Assembly: GCA_016704325.1 (NCBI GenBank)
Contig: JADJAG010000012.1
Coordinates: forward strand, 186,001-250,000
Direction of reading: 5' to 3'
Length of the DNA stretch: 64,000 nucleotides
From: Chitinophagaceae bacterium
GTDB lineage: Bacteria; Bacteroidota; Bacteroidia; Chitinophagales; UBA10324
This document shows, piece after piece, positions 1 to 7,076 of this stretch. How positions within the stretch are numbered: the stretch's first letter is position 1; each line of letters begins with the position of its first letter. The translations under genes and the position numbers were made by a program. The notes under the pieces are model-generated. The model saw nothing but the letters and a program-made list of their open reading frames with translations, searched no databases and was not told the origin of the DNA.

Positions 1-46
1 CAGCGGACGCCTCCCGCAGGGCTTTACTGCATTCGCGCGCGAGGTG
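1..46. repeat. Right end of a family B miniature inverted-repeat element
   Basis: The window opens inside a repeat whose end (CTTTACTGCATTCGCGCGCG core) recurs at about 2310-2334, 27335-27362 and 34750-34793. In the complete copy at 27181-27363 this end pairs as an inverted repeat with the opposite end, so this is the right terminus of a non-coding element whose left part lies outside the window. Confidence 0.75.
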
Positions 47-750
47 GAGAAGATAGAAATGATCAAATAAACTCCTTACATCTTTCCGATTCGTTTTAAA
101 GAGTGTCCTTATTGTAATCTCAAAATATTTCCTTGCAAGATTATTTATTCGATTGAGGATTCAATCATTAAGGTATGGGCAATTTATCATCACAAGCGTG
201 ATCCGGTAAGTTGGAGACGTTGAAAGTCTGTTCTTCTGTTGGTCGTGATTTGTAATCACAGGTGTTCGAAACCTTGCTGGATAAAAGGCACATTAAATGG
301 GAATATAGCGGATTTGTAGATGTTCTACTGTGTATCCAGCCATACAATACTTATGAAAACAATTAACAGTTCATGTATGCAAGCAATTTTGTTACCCAAT
401 CATAGTATTCATTTAATCAATTTAAATCATAGTTCAGACAGCTTCCTCCTGTTAACCTGGATTTGTAATCATTACTATTCTAAACCCTCATTGTATTCAG
501 GTTTATTGAACAATGCTAAGAGATTCAATTTCGTGGTGGGCATATGCAAGGGGTCATGTATCAATATCGAGAGATTAAAATTGTGGTTCTCTTGTCCATA
601 TTGAAAAATCGGATGCTAAGACTGACAGGACAATAAGATCCCCGATTATTGAGGGTAAATTTAAACCATTTATAGACTACATCATGCGATTTTGTACTTT
701 CAAACCGTTACAGTCAAAAATTTCTTAGTTTCACAAATTGACTCTGGCTA
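47..750. other. Non-coding stretch with degenerate repeat ends
   Basis: No convincing gene. An open frame at 320-604 has no signal peptide, motif or family resemblance and is probably chance. Two degenerate copies of the family A terminal repeat (GATTTGTAATCA followed by a GTTCGAAAC-like stretch) are visible at about 240-275 and 461-487, so the stretch is likely an accumulation of decayed mobile repeats upstream of the small gene pair at 751. Confidence 0.5.
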
Positions 751-1068
751 ATGCATTTGGTTTCTTCAAAGAATAGTGTTCCGATTCGATTAACAGATGA
801 ACGATGGATGCACATAACTACAGGTCACCCTGAAGTTGCTGATTACCTGTATGAGATTCTTGCTACGATTGAAAACCCGGATGTAATTTATGAAGGCAAT
901 GAAAACGGTTTGATTGCAGCAAAGAGTTTCCCTGAGCTAAATGCTAAATTTGTGGTGGTTATTTACAAAGAAGTGTCAGCTAGTGATGGATTTGTGATTA
1001 ACGCATTCTTATCTAGCAAGAAACAGGAATTTGAAAAGAAAAAAGTATTATGGAAACAGTTGACTTAA
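751..1068 (+). CDS. Putative RelE/PBECR-fold toxin-like nuclease
   Basis: A 105-residue soluble protein. The pattern IRLTDERWMHITTGHPE near residues 12-28, the strand AKFVVVIYKEV near 70-80 and the DGFVINAFLSSK end near 84-95 resemble the small barnase/EndoU/colicin/RelE-like (PBECR) nuclease families found in toxin-antitoxin and phage loci. The next gene starts 19 bases before this one stops, in another frame, which implies translational coupling, and it has the DUF2283 look. From family knowledge such pairs are candidate toxin-antitoxin modules; ribonuclease activity is inferred. No promoter box was recognised upstream. Confidence 0.6.
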   Translation: MHLVSSKNSVPIRLTDERWMHITTGHPEVADYLYEILATIENPDVIYEGNENGLIAAKSFPELNAKFVVVIYKEVSASDGFVINAFLSSKKQEFEKKKVLWKQLT

Positions 1069-1280
1069 AAGAATTTTCCTCAGCTCTGCCGTACCTGCTG
1101 CGGCATAAGACAGTATGGTCCAATTATGACGAGTTGGCGGATACGCTTTATCTGCATTTCAAAAAACCAAATCAAGCCGACCATACAGAGATGACCAACG
1201 ATGAAATAATCATTCGTTATGAGAATGATGTTATTGTGGGACTGACCATTCTCAATGCGAGTAAACGTAAGTTGGTTTAA
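1050..1280 (+). CDS. DUF2283 family protein, probable partner of the upstream toxin-like gene
   Basis: A 76-residue protein with the DUF2283 signature: YDELADTLYLHF near residues 26-37, an acidic stretch, then EIIIRYENDVIVGLTILNAS near 52-71. The family is small, all beta and soluble, and is often found beside RelE-like or DUF4258-like genes. The ATG lies inside the 3' end of the preceding gene, so the two are coupled. A role as antitoxin is inferred from size, overlap and neighbour. DUF2283 is the better supported part of the call. Confidence 0.65.
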   Translation: METVDLKEFSSALPYLLRHKTVWSNYDELADTLYLHFKKPNQADHTEMTNDEIIIRYENDVIVGLTILNASKRKLV

Positions 1281-1406
1281 ATTGCTAAGCCTGTTGGATG
1301 CATTATCTTATTGGTCCGGACTTGTAGCTCTTTAAATACGGTAATCAGGTTGTTGGTCGGGATTTATTAACCCGCTCCCTTTCGCCAAACAGAGAGCTAT
1401 TTTATT

Positions 1407-2027
1407 TCATTGGGAAAGTACCCATACCGAACTGTCTTCAGTTTGGAAACCAATTATACCAAGATCCATTTTAAAGTAAACCTTGTCTAAGCCTGTTTGA
1501 GCACTGCCATAATAGCTTGTATAGACCGAATAAAATGTCTTGTTGTTTAATAAGATCGAATCAGCAAGATAACAAGTATTCATTAATGGAATAGATTCGG
1601 GAACCTGGATTTGCAGCCAATTGCTATAGTTGTAATCCGTGATGCTCAGTGATCCGCTTTTAGAAAGAATGCAGAAAAAAGAATCATAAACGGCTTCCAA
1701 TTTTAAAGTTAAAAGATATGGGAATGAATCAGATGAGAAAGAAAGCATTCGGAACTCGTTCGTATATTCAATGCCCCCACATTTAGTGGCAGTACAAAAA
1801 TTGCTTTGAGGATATCCGGTAGCTTCTGAATAAGTAAAAACCTGGGAGGAATCATGTTGATTTTTGAAAATAACCTGGGAGTTCTGAAAGTTAATCCAAC
1901 TTTTCTGTTCATCAGATAAATAATAGGAACCCAAATAAGTTGGATCACAGCGCTTGCAACTCTCTATTGAATGCACAAAAAAAAGGATGGCTAAAAGGAT
2001 AAGAAAATGATTCAGCAGTTTGCTCAT
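1407..2027 (-). CDS. Hypothetical lipoprotein
   Basis: 206 residues. The N-terminus has a basic start, a hydrophobic core (about residues 7-20) and a lipobox-like ending at the Cys of IESCKR near residue 24, so it should be exported and lipidated. The mature part contains further Cys residues (CDP near 27, FCTATKCGG near 77, and others) that could form disulfides. I do not recognise a family. It stands alone, with repeats on its downstream and upstream sides. Confidence 0.6.
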   Translation of the reverse strand: MSKLLNHFLILLAILFFVHSIESCKRCDPTYLGSYYLSDEQKSWINFQNSQVIFKNQHDSSQVFTYSEATGYPQSNFCTATKCGGIEYTNEFRMLSFSSDSFPYLLTLKLEAVYDSFFCILSKSGSLSITDYNYSNWLQIQVPESIPLMNTCYLADSILLNNKTFYSVYTSYYGSAQTGLDKVYFKMDLGIIGFQTEDSSVWVLSQ

Positions 2028-2094
2028 TGGGCTCGCTTAAATAATAAATTTACCAAACTATTATATCGATATCTTTTAAAAGATATTGTTTACT

Positions 2095-2131
2095 CTGTCC
2101 CTGGTTGGCGTCCCGCCAACCATTTTCATAA
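2095..2131. repeat. REP palindrome, solitary copy
   Basis: Contains the 19-base imperfect palindrome GGTTGGCGTCCCGCCAACC at 2103-2121, preceded by CTGTCCCT and followed by a conserved CATTTTCATAATTGA tail. The same unit recurs at about 3358, 3588 (mutated), 4429, 4585, 4704, 5495, 38600 and 38755, and in the opposite sense at about 6100 and 39257. It is the palindrome associated with the Y1 transposase relics in this window. Confidence 0.85.
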
Positions 2132-2142
2132 TTGAAGGCCAA

Positions 2143-2334
2143 ACTCATGTGCGAATGCAGGCAAGCCTTCAACTAAGGGTTCGCGCACGCTAACAGCATT
2201 CATCAAAAGAAAGAAATGATAATCCCCAAATTACGCAGGAGGTAAAAGGTCTGTTGAAACTGGAATTAATTTGTTGAGTAATGAAAAGCAAGAGCAGCGC
2301 ACGCCTCCCGCCGGGCTTTACTGCAATAGCGCGA
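2143..2334. repeat. Diverged family B inverted-repeat element
   Basis: The left end (GCGAATGCAGGCAAGCCTT near 2151) and the right end (CTCCCGCCGGGCTTTACTGC near 2305) match the two ends of the better preserved family B copies at 27181 and 34586, in the same order and at similar spacing. The interior has diverged. No open frame is preserved, so it is a non-autonomous or fossil element. Confidence 0.65.
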
Positions 2335-2369
2335 ATAATGGAATGTAGCGTATTTCCACATTAAATCCC

Positions 2370-3152
2370 TCAATTTCTGCACCCACCAAAAGTTTTCACA
2401 ATCCCCACTTTGAAATCGAGAAAGTTAATAGAGCTTGTATACACCTGGGCTACCTGATGTTCATGAATATATTGGGTCGTTATGTCTATGAACTGAACAT
2501 TCAATTCTTTTGTCTGACGGTTTGGACCTTCTTGACCCGGAGCGAGGTATTTTATATTTACATAATCAATTTGACTTCCATAGAGATAATTCGCTGATAA
2601 GTCAAACCAGCTTCTCCCTCTGCCCCAATTCTTAAAAACTTTGCTCGCATCAATTTTAACACCGGCTCCCAGCCCGCCAGAAAAAGCTACGTCACAAAAC
2701 AAATTGCGTGCTTCCAGTGGATGACAGGAATGATGATCATCCGGATCCTCAATAAAAATACTCGTATTGAAATTGCTGATGCCGGCTTTTATGATCACAT
2801 AGGGAACGATGGCCGTGCATTTGGTAAAATGGTAACCTGCAATGGCATGGTAATTACGAACAGAACTGCTAAAATCAACAGTGGTGGTGGTCGCAGATCC
2901 GTCTTCGGAAATAAAAGTCGTTTCCTGCGACTTATGTGCGTATTCACCAAAAGATATTTCTGCGCCGGCAAACAATCTTCTATCCGCCGCTTTTATCCTG
3001 GAATAACCTGTTATTTCAAAATTGTGAACGGGTTGGATGTTTTGTCCAATAACTCCCAGTGGTGCCGAAACAAAATAATGTATTCCCATTTCAAACTGTG
3101 CTTTTGCAACAGTTGCGAACAGCGTTAAAAGGAGCAGTAAAACACTTCTCAT
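2370..3152 (-). CDS. Outer-membrane beta-barrel (porin-like) protein
   Basis: 260 residues with a cleavable signal peptide (hydrophobic residues 3-15, cleavage after VAKA near 18). The mature part shows alternating short beta segments (FEITGYSRI, LFAGAEISFGE, YHAIAGYHFTKCTAIVPYVIIKAG, FDLSANYLYG) and ends in a strand rich in aromatic and hydrophobic residues, INFLDFKVGIVKTFG, as expected for an eight-stranded OmpA/PorT-like barrel of Bacteroidota. A Cys pair near HSCHPLEARNLFC could be a loop disulfide. Function unknown. It stands alone between repeat clusters. Confidence 0.6.
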   Translation of the reverse strand: MRSVLLLLLTLFATVAKAQFEMGIHYFVSAPLGVIGQNIQPVHNFEITGYSRIKAADRRLFAGAEISFGEYAHKSQETTFISEDGSATTTTVDFSSSVRNYHAIAGYHFTKCTAIVPYVIIKAGISNFNTSIFIEDPDDHHSCHPLEARNLFCDVAFSGGLGAGVKIDASKVFKNWGRGRSWFDLSANYLYGSQIDYVNIKYLAPGQEGPNRQTKELNVQFIDITTQYIHEHQVAQVYTSSINFLDFKVGIVKTFGGCRN

Positions 3153-3357
3153 GGTTTAGCAGTTTTAGGTTGAAGGGAAAGAACTTGCTATTTCACTTTT
3201 AATATCCTGATGAAGATTTGGTATTGTTACCCTCGCTTCGCACTTATGTCGATTGCCTCCGCAATTAGTGCTAATGTAAAGATTTCCGGGGAATTCAGGA
3301 TATCATTATTTCAACAGGAGATAATAGGTTGTTTTGAATTCAGAAAGTAAGTTTCTT

Positions 3358-3622
3358 TCTGTCCCTGGTTGGCGTCCCGCCAACCATTCCATATTAACTT
3401 TGTGAATTGCTATTAATATCTTAATCCTATCCTAAGTATTTATTCACAGCAACTATTCACAGCTGGCAGTTACTTTTGACGGATGATGTAATGAAAAAAA
3501 ATGTAGCTGATTCACTCCAGTGGATGCATCAAAACAACCTTGCAAGAACCCATGGCTTCGTGATTATGCCTAACCACATACATTTTATCCCTGGTTGGCG
3601 TCCCCCCCAAACATTTCCATAA
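3358..3622 (+). repeat. REP - transposase 5' fragment - REP unit
   Basis: A REP at 3358-3392 is followed by the 5' part of a REP-associated Y1 transposase. Its frame reads a TATIHSWQLLLTDDVMKKN-like start, then LQWMHQNN and the IMPNHIHF histidine motif near 3565-3590. The copy stops abruptly inside that motif, where a second, damaged REP (3588-3622) begins. Compared with the longer copy at 5527-6053 the catalytic C-terminal half is absent. The second REP ends at the stop codon of the gene at 3623. Confidence 0.75.
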
Positions 3623-4342
3623 TTATCTCTCTTCCAGCTTCTCCGGCAAATACAACTTTATTCTCCCATCAAGGGTAATATCATCCATATATGCAGCCAG
3701 CGTGTGATTGTAGTTAACAAAATGGATTTGCATTTTGAGTTCGTTATGCGTGAGCACTTTGTAACTTTCTTCCGAATAAAAACCCACAGCGGTGATTGCT
3801 TCATTTTTTGAATCGCCTTGTAAACCGTTTTCCATGGTTTTCTTATACGTGACTTCTTTGTCACTGGTATCCCAATCCATCACATGCCATTGCACATCGG
3901 CGGCAACGCCCTCCAACAGGAATGGTAACACATCACCCCTGCGAATTTTGTATTTCATATCCAGGTCTCCGATGAATTGCTCAAGTTGCTTCCAGGTGGT
4001 AATAGTTGCAGGAAGATCGTACTCCTTCCACTCCTCCACAATCGTATAGAGCATACAAGTCGCTTCAACGTTAAAGGATGAATCTATTTTCAAGCTTCCA
4101 TTCACTAATAAGCAGTTGTAAGGCTTGCCATCAATGATCTGAATATGGCCTTTCATGTTAGTGATGGAACCGATGGCATATAAGTGAGGGGAATTTGAAA
4201 AGTCAGAAAGCTTTGCTTTAGTAGCCAGGTCACCTTTTTTGATCATGTCTTCAAGTTCACCAATGCGTGAGACCTGAACCATCGGTTTGGTTGTGCAGGC
4301 ACCAAAAGCCAATAAAATAAACAGGAGCAATGTTTTTTCCAC
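3623..4342 (-). CDS. Lipoprotein with alpha-acetolactate decarboxylase-like features
   Basis: 239 residues. The short N-terminal signal MEKTLLLFILLAFGACTT ends in a lipobox with Cys near residue 16. The segment HLYAIGSITNMKGHIQIIDG near 53-72 resembles the opening strands of the alpha-acetolactate decarboxylase fold (LGxLxGLxGEIxxxDG). The later ELKMQIHFVNYNH occupies the place of its metal-binding His cluster but keeps only part of it. The enzyme name is therefore fold-level only, and decarboxylase activity is doubtful. The stop codon is embedded in a REP tail. Confidence 0.5.
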   Translation of the reverse strand: MEKTLLLFILLAFGACTTKPMVQVSRIGELEDMIKKGDLATKAKLSDFSNSPHLYAIGSITNMKGHIQIIDGKPYNCLLVNGSLKIDSSFNVEATCMLYTIVEEWKEYDLPATITTWKQLEQFIGDLDMKYKIRRGDVLPFLLEGVAADVQWHVMDWDTSDKEVTYKKTMENGLQGDSKNEAITAVGFYSEESYKVLTHNELKMQIHFVNYNHTLAAYMDDITLDGRIKLYLPEKLEER

Positions 4343-4828
4343 GGGCGCGTCTTTGCTTTTGGCGGCAAAGCTATTAATTAGCGTCGGTTCTGAGTCTTAA
4401 TGAATTCTAAAGCCGATATTTCATTCTATCCGTGGTTGGCGTCCCGCCAATCATTCCATATTAACTTTGTGAATTGCTATTCCTATCTTAATCCTAAGCT
4501 ATTCATTTTTTCACAGCAACTATCAACAGCTGGTGGTTACTTTTGGCGGATGATGTAATGAAAAAAAATGTAGCTGATTCACTCTCTATCCGTGGTTGGC
4601 GTCCCGCCAATCATTCCATATTAACTTTGTGAATTGCTATTAATATCTTAATCCTAACCTATGTTTTTTTTCACAGCAACTATCAACAGCTGGCGGTTAC
4701 TTTTCTGTCCCTGGTTGGCGTCCCGCCAACCATTTACATAATTGAAAGCACAAGGCGGACGATTGCGTCAAAGAAGAAATCGAATCAATCTCGGCAGAAA
4801 TTCATTCGTGATTAATTATATTTGTGAA
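4343..4828. repeat. REP array with two truncated transposase 5' fragments
   Basis: Three REPs lie at about 4426-4460, 4585-4620 and 4704-4741. Between the first two is a roughly 125-base transposase 5' fragment, which stops within the codons for VADSL. Between the second and third is an even shorter fragment of about 85 bases, which stops at the codons before TDD. Both fragments begin at the same point (TTAACTTTGTGAATTGCTAT right after the REP tail), so only their right ends differ. Confidence 0.8.
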
Positions 4829-5533
4829 ATGAATGAAGACAGAATAATTCGAATTTCCTTTCCTGGCATATTCTTTCTTGTTTCATTCTGCACATTTGAT
4901 TGGATACTAGGTGGTGAAATATTGAAAGATTTTTTCAGTCAAGACTCTAGCAAAATTGATGCAATAACTGGCGCTATAGCTTTCATTGTATCTACACCCG
5001 TTTTAGGATTTGTTATAAGTTCATTCTACTACACCATTCTTTTTTGGTTGCCTAGGTGGAGATTTATAATTCCACAAGAAACTACTAAACGTAGGCAATA
5101 CCTTCAGGCATTAAGCAATCTTTATATTTATAGCATACCCGAAAATATGGACAGTAAGGGAATTACAACTATACATCAGCAAGTGTTAAGGATGAAAATG
5201 AAAGATGAAGAATTGGGTTACATTTCTCGCAGGTTTACTTTCTATCTCACTTATTCGAATACTATTGTGGCTCTTGTGTTTTCATTTATAATTGCACTAT
5301 TAATTCATGATTGGTCCCTTTGTTATGTTTTTAATGGAATCAAACTAGTGTTGGTCTTATTCTATGTCCTTTATATCATCATAGCTGTTTGGTTAGCATA
5401 TAGAAATTTAAGTGAAAGCAGCGATTTTGAAGTTCAATGGGTACTCTTCTATGACAGGGAAAGGGATAATGGAATCAGACATAGTTATGTCTTTCTGTCC
5501 CTGGTTGGCGTCCCGCCAATCATTCCATATTAA
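4829..5533 (+). CDS. Four-helix membrane protein with a REP-derived C-terminus
   Basis: I chose the ATG at 4829 (MNEDRIIRIS) because the longer reading from 4742 is encoded by REP tail and linker DNA. About 234 residues are predicted with four hydrophobic helices (near FPGIFFLVSFCTF, ITGAIAFIVSTPVLGFVI, NTIVALVFSFIIALLI and VLVLFYVLYIIIAVWLAY) and a charged cytoplasmic loop in the middle. No family recognised. The last dozen codons (SLVGVPPIIPY) are translated from the REP at 5491-5526, so the original 3' end has been replaced and the gene is probably truncated. Confidence 0.55.
   Translation: MNEDRIIRISFPGIFFLVSFCTFDWILGGEILKDFFSQDSSKIDAITGAIAFIVSTPVLGFVISSFYYTILFWLPRWRFIIPQETTKRRQYLQALSNLYIYSIPENMDSKGITTIHQQVLRMKMKDEELGYISRRFTFYLTYSNTIVALVFSFIIALLIHDWSLCYVFNGIKLVLVLFYVLYIIIAVWLAYRNLSESSDFEVQWVLFYDRERDNGIRHSYVFLSLVGVPPIIPY
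5491..5526. repeat. REP palindrome forming the end of the upstream gene
   Basis: A CTGTCCCTGGTTGGCGTCCC unit with the near-palindrome GGTTGGCGTCCCGCCAATC, in the same orientation as the other left-hand REPs. It supplies the last codons and stop of the membrane protein gene and is followed directly by the transposase relic, so it is the left member of an REP-transposase-inverted REP arrangement closed at about 6100. Confidence 0.8.
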
Positions 5534-6053
5534 CTTTGTGAATTGCCATTAATATCTTAATCCTATCCTAAGTATTTATTCACAGCAACTATTAACAGCT
5601 GGCAGTTACTTTTGACGGATGATGTAATGAAAAAAAATGTAGCTGATTCACTCCAGTGGATGCATCAAGACAACCGTGCAAGAACCCATGGCTTCTAGAT
5701 TATGCCTAACCACATCCATTTGCTGTGGTCCCCGACATCAAAATTTCATGAAGAGGAAAAAAGAGCAAACTCTGCTCAGCTACACCGGACATGCCTTTAA
5801 AAAGCATCTGCAAATCGAACATCCTGAGATGCTGAACCTATATGTATCTACACAAAAAGATCGTCAATTCCATTTTTTGGAACGGCGCTCACGAACGATT
5901 GAGGTAATGAGTCGCAGGATTGCAGAGCAGAAACTCGATTTTATTCATTTTAATTCCATCTCAGGCCGATGGAGGCTTGCGTCAAGCCCTGAGGGATATT
6001 TCTATTCTTCTGCTTCATGCTACATTCTGAATAAAGCTCCTTTAGTTTTGTAA
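5527..6053 (+). pseudogene. REP-associated Y1 (IS200-like) transposase relic
   Basis: Reading across frames gives TATINSWQLLLTDD, SLQWMHQDNRARTHGF, a stop at 5696-5698, then IMPNHIHLLW (the HUH-type histidine pair), a frame change near an A run at about 5757-5765, and a long C-terminal part with QFHFLERRSRTIEVMSRR and FIHFNSISGRWRLASSPEGY, the usual tail of RAYT proteins. It is flanked by a left REP at 5491 and opposite-sense REPs at 6100 and 6171, the classical REPtron layout. The stop and the frameshift make it non-functional, though the C-terminal frame is intact for over 90 codons. Confidence 0.85.
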
Positions 6054-6099
6054 CACACTACATGGATTAAATTTGATAGATCCGTTTCGAATAGATGTA

Positions 6100-6194
6100 T
6101 TGGTTGGCGAGGACGCCAACCATGGGAAGCCGTTCGAAAGAGGGGGGGGGGGGCGGGGACGTCGAATAGAGGTTGGCGAGGATGACAACCATGG
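6100..6194. repeat. Opposite-sense REPs with a twelve-G run
   Basis: Two variants of the palindrome, GGTTGGCGAGGACGCCAACC at about 6102 and a decayed GGTTGGCGAGGATGACAACC at about 6171, both followed by ATGG. Between them is a run of twelve G (6142-6153), then C and four more G. No gene lies here. The REPs close the transposase unit on its right side. The G run is either a hypervariable homopolymer or an assembly weak point. Confidence 0.75.
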
Positions 6195-6214
6195 ATTTAG
6201 TTTTTGCATTTGGC

Positions 6215-6685
6215 TCAATCCTCTATTGCTTCAATTCCCAATTGCTTAAGTTGCTCGAGGTGATCCTTCATTATTTTGAGTTGCTCGGCTGAATGTCCTT
6301 GCCACTCTTTAATCTCACCGGTAACCTTAAATGGATGCAGGGAACGGTATGATTTTGTCGGATTACCCGGAAATTTTTTATCAGTTAAGTTGGGGTCGTC
6401 TTCAATGGGTCCTGTTGGCACTACGGTATAAATTCTTTCACGTCCTTCACCTGCTGCAAGTTCTGCACCCCAAATAGCAGCATCCAGGGTCGCTGTCAGG
6501 TAGATATATTTCGCCTTCTTCTCTTTACCATAGTTTGAGTGGAAGCCAATTTCTATTAAGTCACCTGTTTTTAAGTTGGCTTTAGTTCCGTGATAGTACG
6601 TCTCTGAGCTAATTTCGTTGTCAGGGTCCATCGGCTCGTGCACAGTTTTGATTGTTTTCATTGACTGCTTATTTAGTAAAGGCAT
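6215..6685 (-). CDS. arr: NAD(+)--rifampin ADP-ribosyltransferase (Arr)
   Basis: 156 residues that match Arr enzymes almost throughout: YYHGTKANLKTGDLI (residues 30-44), KYIYLTATLDAAIWGAELA (59-77), GEGRERIYTVVPTGPIEDDP (79-98), DKKFPGNPTKSYRS (102-115) and a C-terminal helix HSAEQLKIMKDHLEQLKQLG. Known Arr proteins transfer ADP-ribose from NAD to the C23 hydroxyl of rifamycins and so inactivate them; they are cytosolic and monomeric. Length fits the family (about 140-155). An internal Met at residue 9 is an alternative start. It stands alone between REPs and an unrelated secreted-protein gene, consistent with a mobile resistance or ADP-ribosylation gene. Confidence 0.94.
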   Translation of the reverse strand: MPLLNKQSMKTIKTVHEPMDPDNEISSETYYHGTKANLKTGDLIEIGFHSNYGKEKKAKYIYLTATLDAAIWGAELAAGEGRERIYTVVPTGPIEDDPNLTDKKFPGNPTKSYRSLHPFKVTGEIKEWQGHSAEQLKIMKDHLEQLKQLGIEAIED

Positions 6686-7076
6686 TTCCTGTTTATTGGT
6701 TTGTTTTTTACAATGACTTACAGCACCGGAACGGGCGAAATCACTTTGAAATTTTCAGGGAACTGGTCAAAGTTACAATCAAGAACTACGAAAAGCATAG
6801 GGAACTGACCGTTTAATAATCCAACACTACCGTTTAAAAATCGTAATTGCCAAACAGCTTCCGCTGCCGCTATTTTTGGCAGGAAAATGGCATTCGTTTT
6901 TTTGCTGTTTGTTTGAATCAGTACCCTGAATTCAATTCAGGGGGAGCTTCTTTTCCATTCATTTTTAACACAAATTAATTGTAACGCCGGATTATTTGAT
7001 TTCTGAAGCTGTTCCATTTTTTCAAAGAATCTGTAAGCCGACTCATGTTTCATTTCAACTTAAAAAACAAAAACAG
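6686..7076. promoter_or_regulatory. Divergent intergenic region with a palindrome
   Basis: This gap separates the divergently transcribed arr and the repeat-protein gene and should hold both promoters. A perfect palindrome, CCCTGAATTCAATTCAGGG (6924-6942, nine-base arms), lies about 135 bases before the ATG at 7077 and could be an operator or a factor-independent hairpin. It is not followed by a T run. No clear TAnnTTTG box was found. Nothing else is recognised. Confidence 0.35.

Noticed and set aside
320..604. Open frame of 94 codons near the left edge
   Set aside because: No signal peptide, domain or family resemblance, and the DNA carries degenerate repeat ends; probably chance.
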